Positions 25,377 through 32,799 of a DNA stretch of 64,000 nt are shown here, in pieces (the stretch's first letter is position 1; every line of letters begins with the position of its first letter). The DNA comes from an uncultured Duncaniella sp. (GTDB taxonomy: Bacteria > Bacteroidota > Bacteroidia > Bacteroidales > Muribaculaceae). The notes under the pieces were generated by a model. The model was not told where the DNA came from. It did not search any database and saw only the letters and a program-made list of their open reading frames with translations. The position numbers were made by a program, and so were the translations under genes. The stretch spans positions 248,001 to 312,000 of the forward strand of contig CAJTQR010000002.1 in NCBI GenBank assembly GCA_910578515.1, read 5' to 3'.

Positions 25377-25745
25377 TTATTCCGGGTCAGTGGTAATAGT
25401 TGATTGGGGGAGTGAGGTGGTGTCGGAGAGGAGGAGATGGACCGAGCGGGCTATCTCATTCCATGATTCCTGAAGCTGGTCAAGAAACTGGAGCCCGAGC
25501 GGTGTGATGGAATAGTACTTTCGTGGTGGACCCTGGGTTGACTCTTCCCAGCGATAAGCGAGAAGTCCGTCGTTTTTCAGACGGGTGAGGAGGGGGTAGA
25601 GAGTCCCCTCCATCACAATCAGATGCGCTTCTTTGAGCCGGGCTATCATCTCGGAAGCGTAGGCGTCGCCACGCTTGAGTATAAGCAGCACACAGAACTC
25701 GAGCATCCCTTTGCGCATCTGTGATTTTAGATTGTCTATGTTCAT
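25377..25745 (-). CDS. PadR family transcriptional regulator
   Basis: A 122-residue winged-helix repressor starting MNIDNLKSQMRKG. I choose the ATG at 25745 because upstream in-frame starts would run through the promoter and operator. Conserved PadR features are LEFCVLLILKRGDAYASEMI (recognition region), EGTLYPLLTRLKNDGLL and the wing GPPRKYYSITPLG. The C-terminal helix for dimerisation is short, as in the PadR subfamily 2. It precedes pspC with a 10-base gap. A perfect 13-bp inverted repeat over its own promoter is the probable autoregulatory operator. Confidence 0.9.
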   Translation of the reverse strand: MNIDNLKSQMRKGMLEFCVLLILKRGDAYASEMIARLKEAHLIVMEGTLYPLLTRLKNDGLLAYRWEESTQGPPRKYYSITPLGLQFLDQLQESWNEIARSVHLLLSDTTSLPQSTITTDPE

Positions 25746-25810
25746 TGTTTCAGTGGCGGATGGAGTATAGGAGAATGGTGTCAGTGTGTGGTGACGTTCC
25801 ATCCACGATG

Positions 25811-25859
25811 CAAAGGTAGGACAAAGTATAGTACTATGCAATACCAAGTACTATACTTT
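25811..25859 (-). promoter_or_regulatory. padR promoter with overlapping palindromic operator
   Basis: Minus-strand -33 TTG (25839-25841) and -7 TACCTTTG (25811-25818) are spaced by 20 bases. A perfect inverted repeat AAAGTATAGTACT/AGTACTATACTTT (25823-25835, 25847-25859) with an 11-nt centre spans the -33 element and the spacer, the expected place for a repressor to block RNA polymerase. Confidence 0.75.
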
Positions 25860-25887
25860 TGCTGAGTTTTAACAAAAATTAATAAAG

Positions 25888-25923
25888 AACGCTCCATGCG
25901 GCTGATTTGCCACACGGAGCGTT
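25888..25923 (-). terminator. Terminator of gltX-argC
   Basis: AACGCTCC/GGAGCGTT arms (25888-25895, 25916-25923) with further internal pairing are followed on the minus strand by TTCTTTATTAATTTTTG. It lies 42 bases past the argC stop. Confidence 0.8.
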
Positions 25924-25964
25924 ATGATGTTAGTGATGTTGGGCGAGGGGAGCGCTGACTTAGC

Positions 25965-26936
25965 TTAGAATGCCACCGATTTCATGGTGAGTCCGGTGGT
26001 TTCCTGCAGTCCGAAAAGCAGATTCATGGTGTGGACCGCATTGCCGGCACCACCTTTAAGAAGATTGTCAATCACGGCGGTCACCATCAGCTTGCCTTCA
26101 ATCTTGTCGAGATGTATGATGCACTTATTTGTGTTGACCACATCTTTAAGGTCCGGAATCTTGGAGGTGATGAATGTGAAATTATGGTCATCGAAGTAAT
26201 CCTTGTAGATTTTGATGATTTCCGGTAAGTCGAGAGCGCAGTCGAGATAGCTCACAGCCATAATGCCACGCGAGAACGGTCCACGTATCGGAACCATGAG
26301 GAGTTTGGAGTTGAAACTCTGCTGCATGGTGTGGAGTGTCTGCATGATTTCGGGCATTTGCTGATGAGCGAACGGACGGTATACCACCAGATTGTCATTC
26401 CTGCGGGAATAGTGGGATGAAGGACGCAGTTCCCCACCGTCGCTTGTGCTGCCGGTGATGATGGTGGTATGTATGTCGCTGTTCAGGAGCAGATTCTTGG
26501 CGAGCGGGAGCAGTGAAAGCTCCACCACCATGGCGAGGCAGCCGGGATTTGCCACATGATTGGCTCCACGCACCATCGGCTTGCGGTTAAGCTCCGACAG
26601 ACCGTAGACAAAATCATGCGACGGGTCCTCGAGACGGAAATCTCGCGCGAGGTCGATTATTTTCAGATTCTCCGGAATCTCATTTTGAGCAAGGAACTCT
26701 TTGGTCTTTCCTGCCGGTCGGCAACAGAACAGCACATCGATGTTTTTGAGGTCGTAGGTGCTGGAGAAATTCATGTCAATCTCTCCGTGCAGACCCTGAT
26801 GCACATCCACGATGCGTTGACCACCCACAGTGCGTGAGTGTACCCATTTTATTTCCACGTCAGGATGATTGATGAGTATGCGCACCAGTTCTCCGGCGGC
26901 ATATCCTGACCCTCCGATAATTCCTACTTTTATCAT
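25965..26936 (-). CDS. argC: N-acetyl-gamma-glutamyl-phosphate reductase
   Basis: It reduces N-acetyl- (or, in Bacteroidetes, N-succinyl-) glutamyl phosphate to the semialdehyde in arginine synthesis, using NADPH. At 323 residues it is of normal length. The Rossmann motif GIIGGSGYAAGEL (5-17) and the catalytic cysteine in HVANPGC (Cys133) are present, along with the GSTSDGGE and YRPFAHQQMPE segments. It starts 3 bases after the gltX stop codon, so it is the distal gene of a two-gene operon; no other arginine genes are nearby. LysY of the alternative lysine pathway is unlikely given the dapA gene in the same window. Confidence 0.93.
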   Translation of the reverse strand: MIKVGIIGGSGYAAGELVRILINHPDVEIKWVHSRTVGGQRIVDVHQGLHGEIDMNFSSTYDLKNIDVLFCCRPAGKTKEFLAQNEIPENLKIIDLARDFRLEDPSHDFVYGLSELNRKPMVRGANHVANPGCLAMVVELSLLPLAKNLLLNSDIHTTIITGSTSDGGELRPSSHYSRRNDNLVVYRPFAHQQMPEIMQTLHTMQQSFNSKLLMVPIRGPFSRGIMAVSYLDCALDLPEIIKIYKDYFDDHNFTFITSKIPDLKDVVNTNKCIIHLDKIEGKLMVTAVIDNLLKGGAGNAVHTMNLLFGLQETTGLTMKSVAF

Positions 26937-26939
26937 ACG

Positions 26940-28478
26940 TCACTCTTTGGGTAAAGTGTTGATGGATTCAATACCTTTCTCAATACGGCGTATAGTCTCT
27001 TCCTTACCTAAAAGTTCGGTGATATCGAAAATGTGCGGACCCTTGCATTCGCCCACGAGAGTGAGGCGGAACGCATTCATCACGTTGCCGAGATGATAGC
27101 CCTTCTCAGCCACCCAGTTGAGCACGATAGGCTCTGCGGCGGCAGAACTGAAATCGGGGAGAGACTTGAGAACTTCCACAAGTTCGGTGAGAATCTGCGG
27201 GGTGTCCTCTTTCCAACGTTTCTTTATATCTTTTTCAGCATACGAGGCGGGGGCTTCGAAGAAGAACTTCGCCTGTTCCCAAAGGTCTGCCACAAAATTG
27301 ATGCGACCCTTGACCAGGCTTACCACGCGGGTCACATATTCGTCAGAGAAATCGGCATTGTTCACGCCATGGGCTTCGAGTACCGGACGGAAAAGCTGTG
27401 CCAGTTCTGCATCGGGAGTAGTCTGGAGATATTCATGGTTGAACCAGCGGCCCTTGTCGTAGGCGAACTTGGCGCCTGAGCGTGAGCAGTGGTCAAATGA
27501 AAATTTCTCAATCAGCTCATCCATGCTCATGATTTCAGTATCATCGCCGGGGTTCCAGCCGAGAAGAGCAAGGAAGTTGATTACAGCCTCAGGCAGGTAG
27601 CCCGATTCGCGGTAGCCTGTGGAGATGGCTCCTGAAGCAGGGTCGTGCCACTCGAGGGGGAACACAGGGAAGCCAAGACGGTCACCGTCGCGCTTTGAGA
27701 GTTTTCCTTTGCCATCAGGCTTAAGGAGCAGCGGCAGATGCACAAACTGGGGCTGGGTGTCCTTCCATCCGAATGCCTCGTAAAGAAGCACATGGAGGGG
27801 AGCCGATGGCAACCATTCCTCACCGCGAATTACGTGTGACACCTCCATGAGATGGTCGTCCACGATGTTGGCGAGATGGTATGTGGGGAGGTCATCCGCG
27901 CTCTTGTAAAGGACCTTGTCGTCAAGAATTGAAGAGTTGATAGTCACTTTTCCGCGCAGAAGGTCATCGACCACCACGTCGCGGCCGGGTTCGATGAGGA
28001 AGCGCACCACGTAGGGGGTTCCCTCGTCGATGAGACGTTTTACCTCTTCGGCGGGAAGTGAGAGTGAGTTGCGCATGTTGGCGCGTGTAGAGGCGTCATA
28101 CTGGAAATTGGGTGTCGCATTGCGGGCAGCTTCCAGTTCCTCAGGGGTATCGAATGCTATGTATGCCTTTCCGTTGTCGAGCAGCATCTTCACATGTTCG
28201 CGGTATATGTCGCGACGCTCGCTCTGTTTGTAGGGTCCGTAGTTGCCACCTTCGCGCACACCTTCATCAATCTTTATGCCGAGCCAGGCGAGTGATTCGT
28301 TGATGTAATCCTCGGCTCCGGGCACAAAACGGTGAGAGTCGGTGTCCTCGATTCGGAGAATCATGTCACCACCGTTGCGGCGCGCGAAAAGATAGTTATA
28401 GAGAGCGGTGCGGACACCACCGATATGCAGAGGCCCTGTGGGGGAGGGGGCAAATCTCACACGTACTTTACGTTCCAT
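26940..28478 (-). CDS. gltX: Glutamate-tRNA ligase
   Basis: A class I aminoacyl-tRNA synthetase of 512 residues that charges tRNA-Glu. The nucleotide-binding HIGH-type motif is in SPTGPLHIGGVRTALYNYLF (about 12-31) and the KMSKS-type loop is GKLSKRDGDR (about 257-266). The ISEEWLPS-like segment GEEWLPSAPLH and the anticodon-binding C-terminus are present. A consensus promoter lies 62-91 bases upstream. argC follows with a 3-base gap. Sequence features give no reason to suspect a non-discriminating form. Confidence 0.96.
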   Translation of the reverse strand: MERKVRVRFAPSPTGPLHIGGVRTALYNYLFARRNGGDMILRIEDTDSHRFVPGAEDYINESLAWLGIKIDEGVREGGNYGPYKQSERRDIYREHVKMLLDNGKAYIAFDTPEELEAARNATPNFQYDASTRANMRNSLSLPAEEVKRLIDEGTPYVVRFLIEPGRDVVVDDLLRGKVTINSSILDDKVLYKSADDLPTYHLANIVDDHLMEVSHVIRGEEWLPSAPLHVLLYEAFGWKDTQPQFVHLPLLLKPDGKGKLSKRDGDRLGFPVFPLEWHDPASGAISTGYRESGYLPEAVINFLALLGWNPGDDTEIMSMDELIEKFSFDHCSRSGAKFAYDKGRWFNHEYLQTTPDAELAQLFRPVLEAHGVNNADFSDEYVTRVVSLVKGRINFVADLWEQAKFFFEAPASYAEKDIKKRWKEDTPQILTELVEVLKSLPDFSSAAAEPIVLNWVAEKGYHLGNVMNAFRLTLVGECKGPHIFDITELLGKEETIRRIEKGIESINTLPKE

Positions 28479-28539
28479 ATATTTATGAAATTAAAATCAG
28501 TTTGATAGTGAATATTTTGCACTATAGCTAAAACAGCCA

Positions 28540-28569
28540 CAAAGTTAAATAAATCTCTTGGGATAACAA
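28540..28569 (-). promoter_or_regulatory. Promoter of gltX-argC
   Basis: Minus-strand TTG (28567-28569), 19-base spacer and TAACTTTG (28540-28547): a full consensus match, divergent from the rex promoter. Confidence 0.7.
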
Positions 28570-28610
28570 AATAGGAAACAGGCTACTTATATTATTTAGG
28601 TAAGGTAATT

Positions 28611-28640
28611 TTGATAATCTGTGGAAATGTTGTAAATTTG
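28611..28640 (+). promoter_or_regulatory. Promoter of rex
   Basis: TTG (28611-28613), 19-base spacer and TAAATTTG (28633-28640), 36 bases before the ATG at 28676. Confidence 0.7.
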
Positions 28641-28675
28641 CGCAGAGCTTAAATCGACAGAAATTGAGAAACATT

Positions 28676-29308
28676 ATGGAAGATAACACCCTCTATGTCC
28701 CTGAACCCGCCATAAGGCGCCTGCCATGGTATCTGGCATGTGTCTCGAGGTTTCGCGCCCAGGGAGTAGAGTACGTATCTTCCACAGCTATTTCCCATCA
28801 GCTCAATGTGGATGCCTCTCAGATAGCCAAGGACCTTTCATATCTCAATATCAAAGGCAAGACACGCATCGGCTATGAGGTCAAGGAGCTGGAGCGCGGA
28901 CTTCTCGATTTCCTCGGGTTCCATCAGGTACACAATGCGGTGATGATGGGTGTGGGTAGCCTCGGTGCCGCTCTGATAGCCGACTCCGGTCTGTCGCGCT
29001 ACGGATTGAATATAGTGGCAGGATTTGATGTTGACCCGGCTCTTATTGGAACGGAGATAGGCGGTAAGCCGATTTATGACCTTGCGGAACTGCCATGGCG
29101 CCGCAAGCAGCTCAATGCCGAGATAGCCGTGATAGCTGTGCCGGTGGAGAGGGCCGCCGAAGTGGCTGAACTATGTGTCAATTCCGGCATAAAGGCTCTC
29201 TGGAATTTCACTCCATTCCATATCAAGACCTCTCCTGATATCACTATCCAGAATACTTCGATATATGCGCATCTCGCGGTGATGTATAACCGCATGAATA
29301 CAAAATGA
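28676..29308 (+). CDS. rex: Redox-sensing transcriptional repressor Rex
   Basis: A 210-residue homodimeric repressor that senses the NADH/NAD+ ratio. I start at the ATG at 28676; a TTG four codons earlier is less likely. The N-terminal winged helix (about 1-80) includes PEPAIRRLPWYLACVSRF and SSTAISHQLNVDASQIAKDL. The Rossmann domain carries the NAD-binding loop GVGSLGAAL and continues to FDVDPALIGTEIGGKPIY and NFTPFHI. Its stop overlaps the ATG of the next gene by four bases (ATGA), implying translational coupling. Its targets cannot be seen from this window. Confidence 0.95.
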   Translation: MEDNTLYVPEPAIRRLPWYLACVSRFRAQGVEYVSSTAISHQLNVDASQIAKDLSYLNIKGKTRIGYEVKELERGLLDFLGFHQVHNAVMMGVGSLGAALIADSGLSRYGLNIVAGFDVDPALIGTEIGGKPIYDLAELPWRRKQLNAEIAVIAVPVERAAEVAELCVNSGIKALWNFTPFHIKTSPDITIQNTSIYAHLAVMYNRMNTK

Positions 29309-29844
29309 AGATAATAAGTCTGCATTCCGTAACTCCTGCTCTTTCTCTTGATATCCATCCCGACTCCACCGTTGTGATGTCGGGGCGTCCATTGTTTCTC
29401 CCCGAAGATAGCGGAGAGATGGTGGCTGAAGGACATTTGGCTGTTAGGATAAGCCGGCTTGGCAAGAATATTTCCGTAAAGTTCGCATCACGTTATTACG
29501 ATGCCGTTACCCTCCTGCTCCGCATTCTCCCTGCATCGGGTATTCCGGAAGGGATGGAAGGGGTGTACTCGGCACTCGATGCCTCCTCGGTGATGGGCGA
29601 ATGGTGTGACCGCGACGTTGTGACAACGCCCTTTGAGGTGACACTCGATGGCAAGAATTATCAGATGGAAGCTTTGGTCTCCGGGATAGAGACAGCTATC
29701 CATGAAGTGAGCCGTTACATGACCCTTAAAATAGGTGACGTGCTTCTGCTCCCGGTGTTTGGTGTGACCTCACCGTTGAGTCCCTCCTCACATCTCCATG
29801 CTTCTATCGGGGCATCGGAGGTAATTGATGTGAAAATAGTGTGA
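29305..29844 (+). CDS. Degenerate FAH-fold (fumarylacetoacetate hydrolase-like) protein
   Basis: A 179-residue cytoplasmic protein translationally coupled to rex. The pattern GRPLFLPEDSGEMVAEGHLAVRISRLGKNISVKFASRYYDAVTL follows the FAH-family strands, of which RISRLGKN and RYYDAV are the clearest, and the C-terminal ETAIHEVSRYMTLKIGDVLL resembles the FAH 'TL-PGD' turn. The acidic metal ligands expected in this fold (an E-x-E pair and an Asp) are not all present, and the protein is shorter than the usual 200 or more residues. It is therefore probably not an active hydrolase. The family call is by eye and moderate in confidence. Confidence 0.6.
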   Translation: MKIISLHSVTPALSLDIHPDSTVVMSGRPLFLPEDSGEMVAEGHLAVRISRLGKNISVKFASRYYDAVTLLLRILPASGIPEGMEGVYSALDASSVMGEWCDRDVVTTPFEVTLDGKNYQMEALVSGIETAIHEVSRYMTLKIGDVLLLPVFGVTSPLSPSSHLHASIGASEVIDVKIV

Positions 29845-29882
29845 GGTCAGGGAGACCGTCCTATGTGAAAATGGCGTGAGGT
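29829..29882 (+). repeat. Short direct repeat at the end of the FAH-like gene
   Basis: TGTGAAAATAGTGTGAGGT (29829-29847) recurs as TGTGAAAATGGCGTGAGGT (29864-29882), 17 of 19 bases identical and 35 bases apart. The first copy spans the stop codon. The gap to 30070 otherwise holds AT-rich sequence with no clear -7 box. Confidence 0.6.
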
Positions 29883-30070
29883 TAAGGGCGCGGCTGAAGT
29901 GAAAGATTTTTAGTGAATAAAAGTTAATATTCATAATTTTTCGGGATTTTTTCAGTTTTCTTGAAAATTATCCTTAATTTAGCAAACTAAAATATCTATA
30001 CCGACCCCTACACCCTGCGGTGGAAATCTGCCGTAAGGTGGAAATTTACTTATCACATCAAATAACTGTT

Positions 30071-31918
30071 ATGGAACCGCGAGACACGTCTATGCTCCCT
30101 AACCAGGACGCCAAGGACCACACCATGAATGAAGAGGTCAATATCACTGCCTCAGAACCTATGCACCAAGAAGAATCACAACCGGCTTCTGAAGAACCGG
30201 CATCAGCCGTTCACGAACCTGCCACGAAGGAATCGCTCCTCGAGGAGGTGAAAGTGCTTGCAGGAAAGGATGCGGCAGATATTGCCAACGATGAAGTAGC
30301 TCACTTGAAGCAGAAGTTTTACGCGCTCCGTAACGAAGAGCAGCGTCTCGAACGTGAGGCATTTGTGGCAGCCGGCAACGCTGCCGATGCTTACGAGCCC
30401 GCTGCCGATGAGATAGAGGAGGCATTCAAGGCTGCCCTCTCCACTATCAAAGAGAAGAAAGCCGAACAGCGTGCCGCCATCGAGGCTGAACAGCAGCAGA
30501 ATTATGAACGCAAGAAAGCCATCGTTGACAAACTTGTAGAGATGAGCTGTGATGCCGACAATGTAAACCGCGTGTTCCCCCAGGTACGTGAAATGCAGAA
30601 TGAGTTCAAGGAGATAGGCGAAGTGCCCGCTCCCATGGCGGCTGATTTGTGGAAGAATTATCAGGATGCCGTAGAGCGTTTCTACGACCAACTGAAAATC
30701 AATAAGGAACTGCGTGATTACGATTTCAAGAAAAATCTTACCGAGAAGGAAGCTCTCGTGGCTGAGGCTGAAAAGCTACGCGAGGAGGAAGATGTAATCG
30801 CCGCTTTCCGTAAATTACAGACACTGCATGAGCAGTGGCGTCAGATTGGTCCCGTGCCCAAAGAGGTGCGTGAGGAAATCTGGGGCAAGTTCAAGGAGAT
30901 TTCAGCCGAAATCAACAAGCGTTATCAGGCGTTCTTCGAAGAGCGTAAAGCTCAGGAACGTCAGAATGAGGAAGCCAAGACCGCTATCTGTGAGCGCATC
31001 GAGGCTCTCGACTTCGCTTCGCTCGGCACGTATGCAGCATGGGATGAGATGACCAAGCAGATTATAGCCGCCCAGGAGGAATGGAAGAAGATAGGATATG
31101 CTTCGCGTAAGTCGAACAACGCGCTTTTCGCCCGTTTCCGTGAGACCTGCGATAAGTTCTTTGCTGCAAAAGCAGAGTTCTTCCATCACATGAAGGATGT
31201 GCTCGCCAAGAATCTTGAGCGTAAAATCGCTCTGTGCGAACGCGCTGAGGCTCTCAAGGACAGCACCGAGTGGCGCAAGACAGCCGATGAGCTCGCCGCC
31301 CTGCAGAAAGAGTGGAAGACCATCGGTGCCGTTGCCAAGAAGCATTCCGACCAGGTGTGGCGCCGTTTCCTCGCTGCTTGTGACTACTTCTTCGAACAGA
31401 AAAAGAAAAATACCTCAGGTACACGTCGCACCGAGCGTGCCAACCTTGAGCAGAAGCGTGAAATCATCGACAAGCTTAAGGCTATCGACACAACCGCAGG
31501 CGACCGCGCCGAGTCAGTGAAGAAAGTCAAGGACCTCCAGACCGAATGGCAAAGCGTAGGGCATGTGCCTTTCAGCGAGAAGGATGCGGTGTACGAGGCA
31601 TATCGTGCCGTATGCAACGAACTGTATGAGAAACTCGACATGTCGCAGCGCGGCTCACGCATGGCTTCGTTTGAGAATACAATCAACGAAATCGGAAATG
31701 ACCAGAACCGTCTCTACCGTGAGCGCGAGCGCCTGATGCGTGCATATGAGCAGCGCCGCAGTGAGCTTCAGACCTACGAGAACAACCTTGGTTTCCTCAG
31801 TGCGAAGTCAAAGAACGGTGACACCATGCTCCGTGACATGCAGCGCCGCATGCAGCGTATCAAGGATGATATCGCTGACCTCGAAAAGAAAATAAAGGTC
31901 ATCGACAGTAAACTCTAA
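30071..31918 (+). CDS. DUF349 repeat coiled-coil protein
   Basis: A cytoplasmic protein of about 615 residues. I start at the ATG at 30071, since the 17 codons upstream look non-coding. After an acidic, Glu/Pro-rich head it contains at least four DUF349 units, each with a helix ending in an LQxEWKxIG-like turn: REMQNEFKEIGEVP, LQTLHEQWRQIGPVP, QEEWKKIGYASRK, LQKEWKTIGAVAKKH and LQTEWQSVGHVP. A long coiled coil follows to the C-terminus (MQRRMQRIKDDIADLEKK). There is no signal peptide or membrane segment. The molecular role is not established; the family is widespread in Bacteroidetes. No other gene shares its transcript with confidence. Confidence 0.85.
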   Translation: MEPRDTSMLPNQDAKDHTMNEEVNITASEPMHQEESQPASEEPASAVHEPATKESLLEEVKVLAGKDAADIANDEVAHLKQKFYALRNEEQRLEREAFVAAGNAADAYEPAADEIEEAFKAALSTIKEKKAEQRAAIEAEQQQNYERKKAIVDKLVEMSCDADNVNRVFPQVREMQNEFKEIGEVPAPMAADLWKNYQDAVERFYDQLKINKELRDYDFKKNLTEKEALVAEAEKLREEEDVIAAFRKLQTLHEQWRQIGPVPKEVREEIWGKFKEISAEINKRYQAFFEERKAQERQNEEAKTAICERIEALDFASLGTYAAWDEMTKQIIAAQEEWKKIGYASRKSNNALFARFRETCDKFFAAKAEFFHHMKDVLAKNLERKIALCERAEALKDSTEWRKTADELAALQKEWKTIGAVAKKHSDQVWRRFLAACDYFFEQKKKNTSGTRRTERANLEQKREIIDKLKAIDTTAGDRAESVKKVKDLQTEWQSVGHVPFSEKDAVYEAYRAVCNELYEKLDMSQRGSRMASFENTINEIGNDQNRLYRERERLMRAYEQRRSELQTYENNLGFLSAKSKNGDTMLRDMQRRMQRIKDDIADLEKKIKVIDSKL

Positions 31919-32002
31919 TAAGAATTACAAGGTGACTCTTGAAAATTACCGGACCTTTTTTCGGATTAAATTTATTTTTGAGAGTTACTTATAGAAAATA
32001 AC

Positions 32003-32764
32003 TTGTCAGCACCGCATCGTCCGGGCGTTTTGCCCGGATGTGAGCGGGCTGCCGTCAAGACAGTTATCATTAAACCCTCTGACGTGAAGAGACTGACTTA
32101 CTGTGGAGGAGTTGCACCCAAGGTGAGTGTGACTCCTTCTCAATGTCCGGAATTATGTGGAAAGCCCACCCCGCTGGACAGTCCGTTCAATTCCGGGGTG
32201 AAAAGAGCGTTTGACATCCTGTTTTCCCTTCTGTTCCTGCTGATTTCTCCGGTAATCTTCATTCCGGTGGCGGTTGCGGTCAAGCTGACGTCGCCCGGTC
32301 CGGTGTTTTTCCGACAGAAACGAACGGGTTACAAGGGTAAGGAATTCACTTGCCTGAAATTCCGCACCATGGTGGTCAACAAGGACGCCGATTTACTGCA
32401 GGCAAATCAGCATCCTTCGCGCATCACGCGTATAGGGAAATTCCTGCGCGTGACAAGTATCGACGAGATGCCGCAGTTTGTCAATGTGCTTGCCGGCGAT
32501 ATGTCGGTGGTGGGTCCTCGCCCTCACATGCTGAAACTTACCGAGGATTACCGGGGTGTGATAAAGGATTACATGTGTCGCCACCGTGCCAAGCCCGGCA
32601 TAACCGGATGGGCGCAGGTGAGCGGTCTACGCGGACCAATGGATGATGTGAGCCGGATGGAACAACGCGTAAGTCATGACCTCTGGTATATAGATAACTG
32701 GTCGTTCGCGCTTGATATGAAAATCATTATGCGTACTCTCGGGTGTGTGTTCCGTCAGCGATGA
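32003..32764 (+). CDS. Polyprenyl-phosphate sugar-1-phosphate transferase (WcaJ/Pgl type)
   Basis: It transfers a sugar phosphate onto undecaprenyl phosphate, the first step of a surface glycan, at the inner membrane. It is a short-form enzyme of about 253 residues with one membrane hairpin (FDILFSLLFLLISPVIFIPV, about 70-89). The catalytic core includes SPGPVFFRQKRTG, FTCLKFRTM, RVTSIDEMPQ and LAGDMSVVGPRPH. The start is uncertain: the frame opens with TTG at 32003 and has no ATG before the membrane segment. The first 60 residues may be a divergent head. It is not next to the polysaccharide island at 53-59 kb; recQ follows 35 bases later. Confidence 0.85.
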   Translation: MSAPHRPGVLPGCERAAVKTVIIKPSDVKRLTYCGGVAPKVSVTPSQCPELCGKPTPLDSPFNSGVKRAFDILFSLLFLLISPVIFIPVAVAVKLTSPGPVFFRQKRTGYKGKEFTCLKFRTMVVNKDADLLQANQHPSRITRIGKFLRVTSIDEMPQFVNVLAGDMSVVGPRPHMLKLTEDYRGVIKDYMCRHRAKPGITGWAQVSGLRGPMDDVSRMEQRVSHDLWYIDNWSFALDMKIIMRTLGCVFRQR

Positions 32765-32799
32765 ATGGAAGCATGCTCCGCTTAAATCTGTTTTGAACT

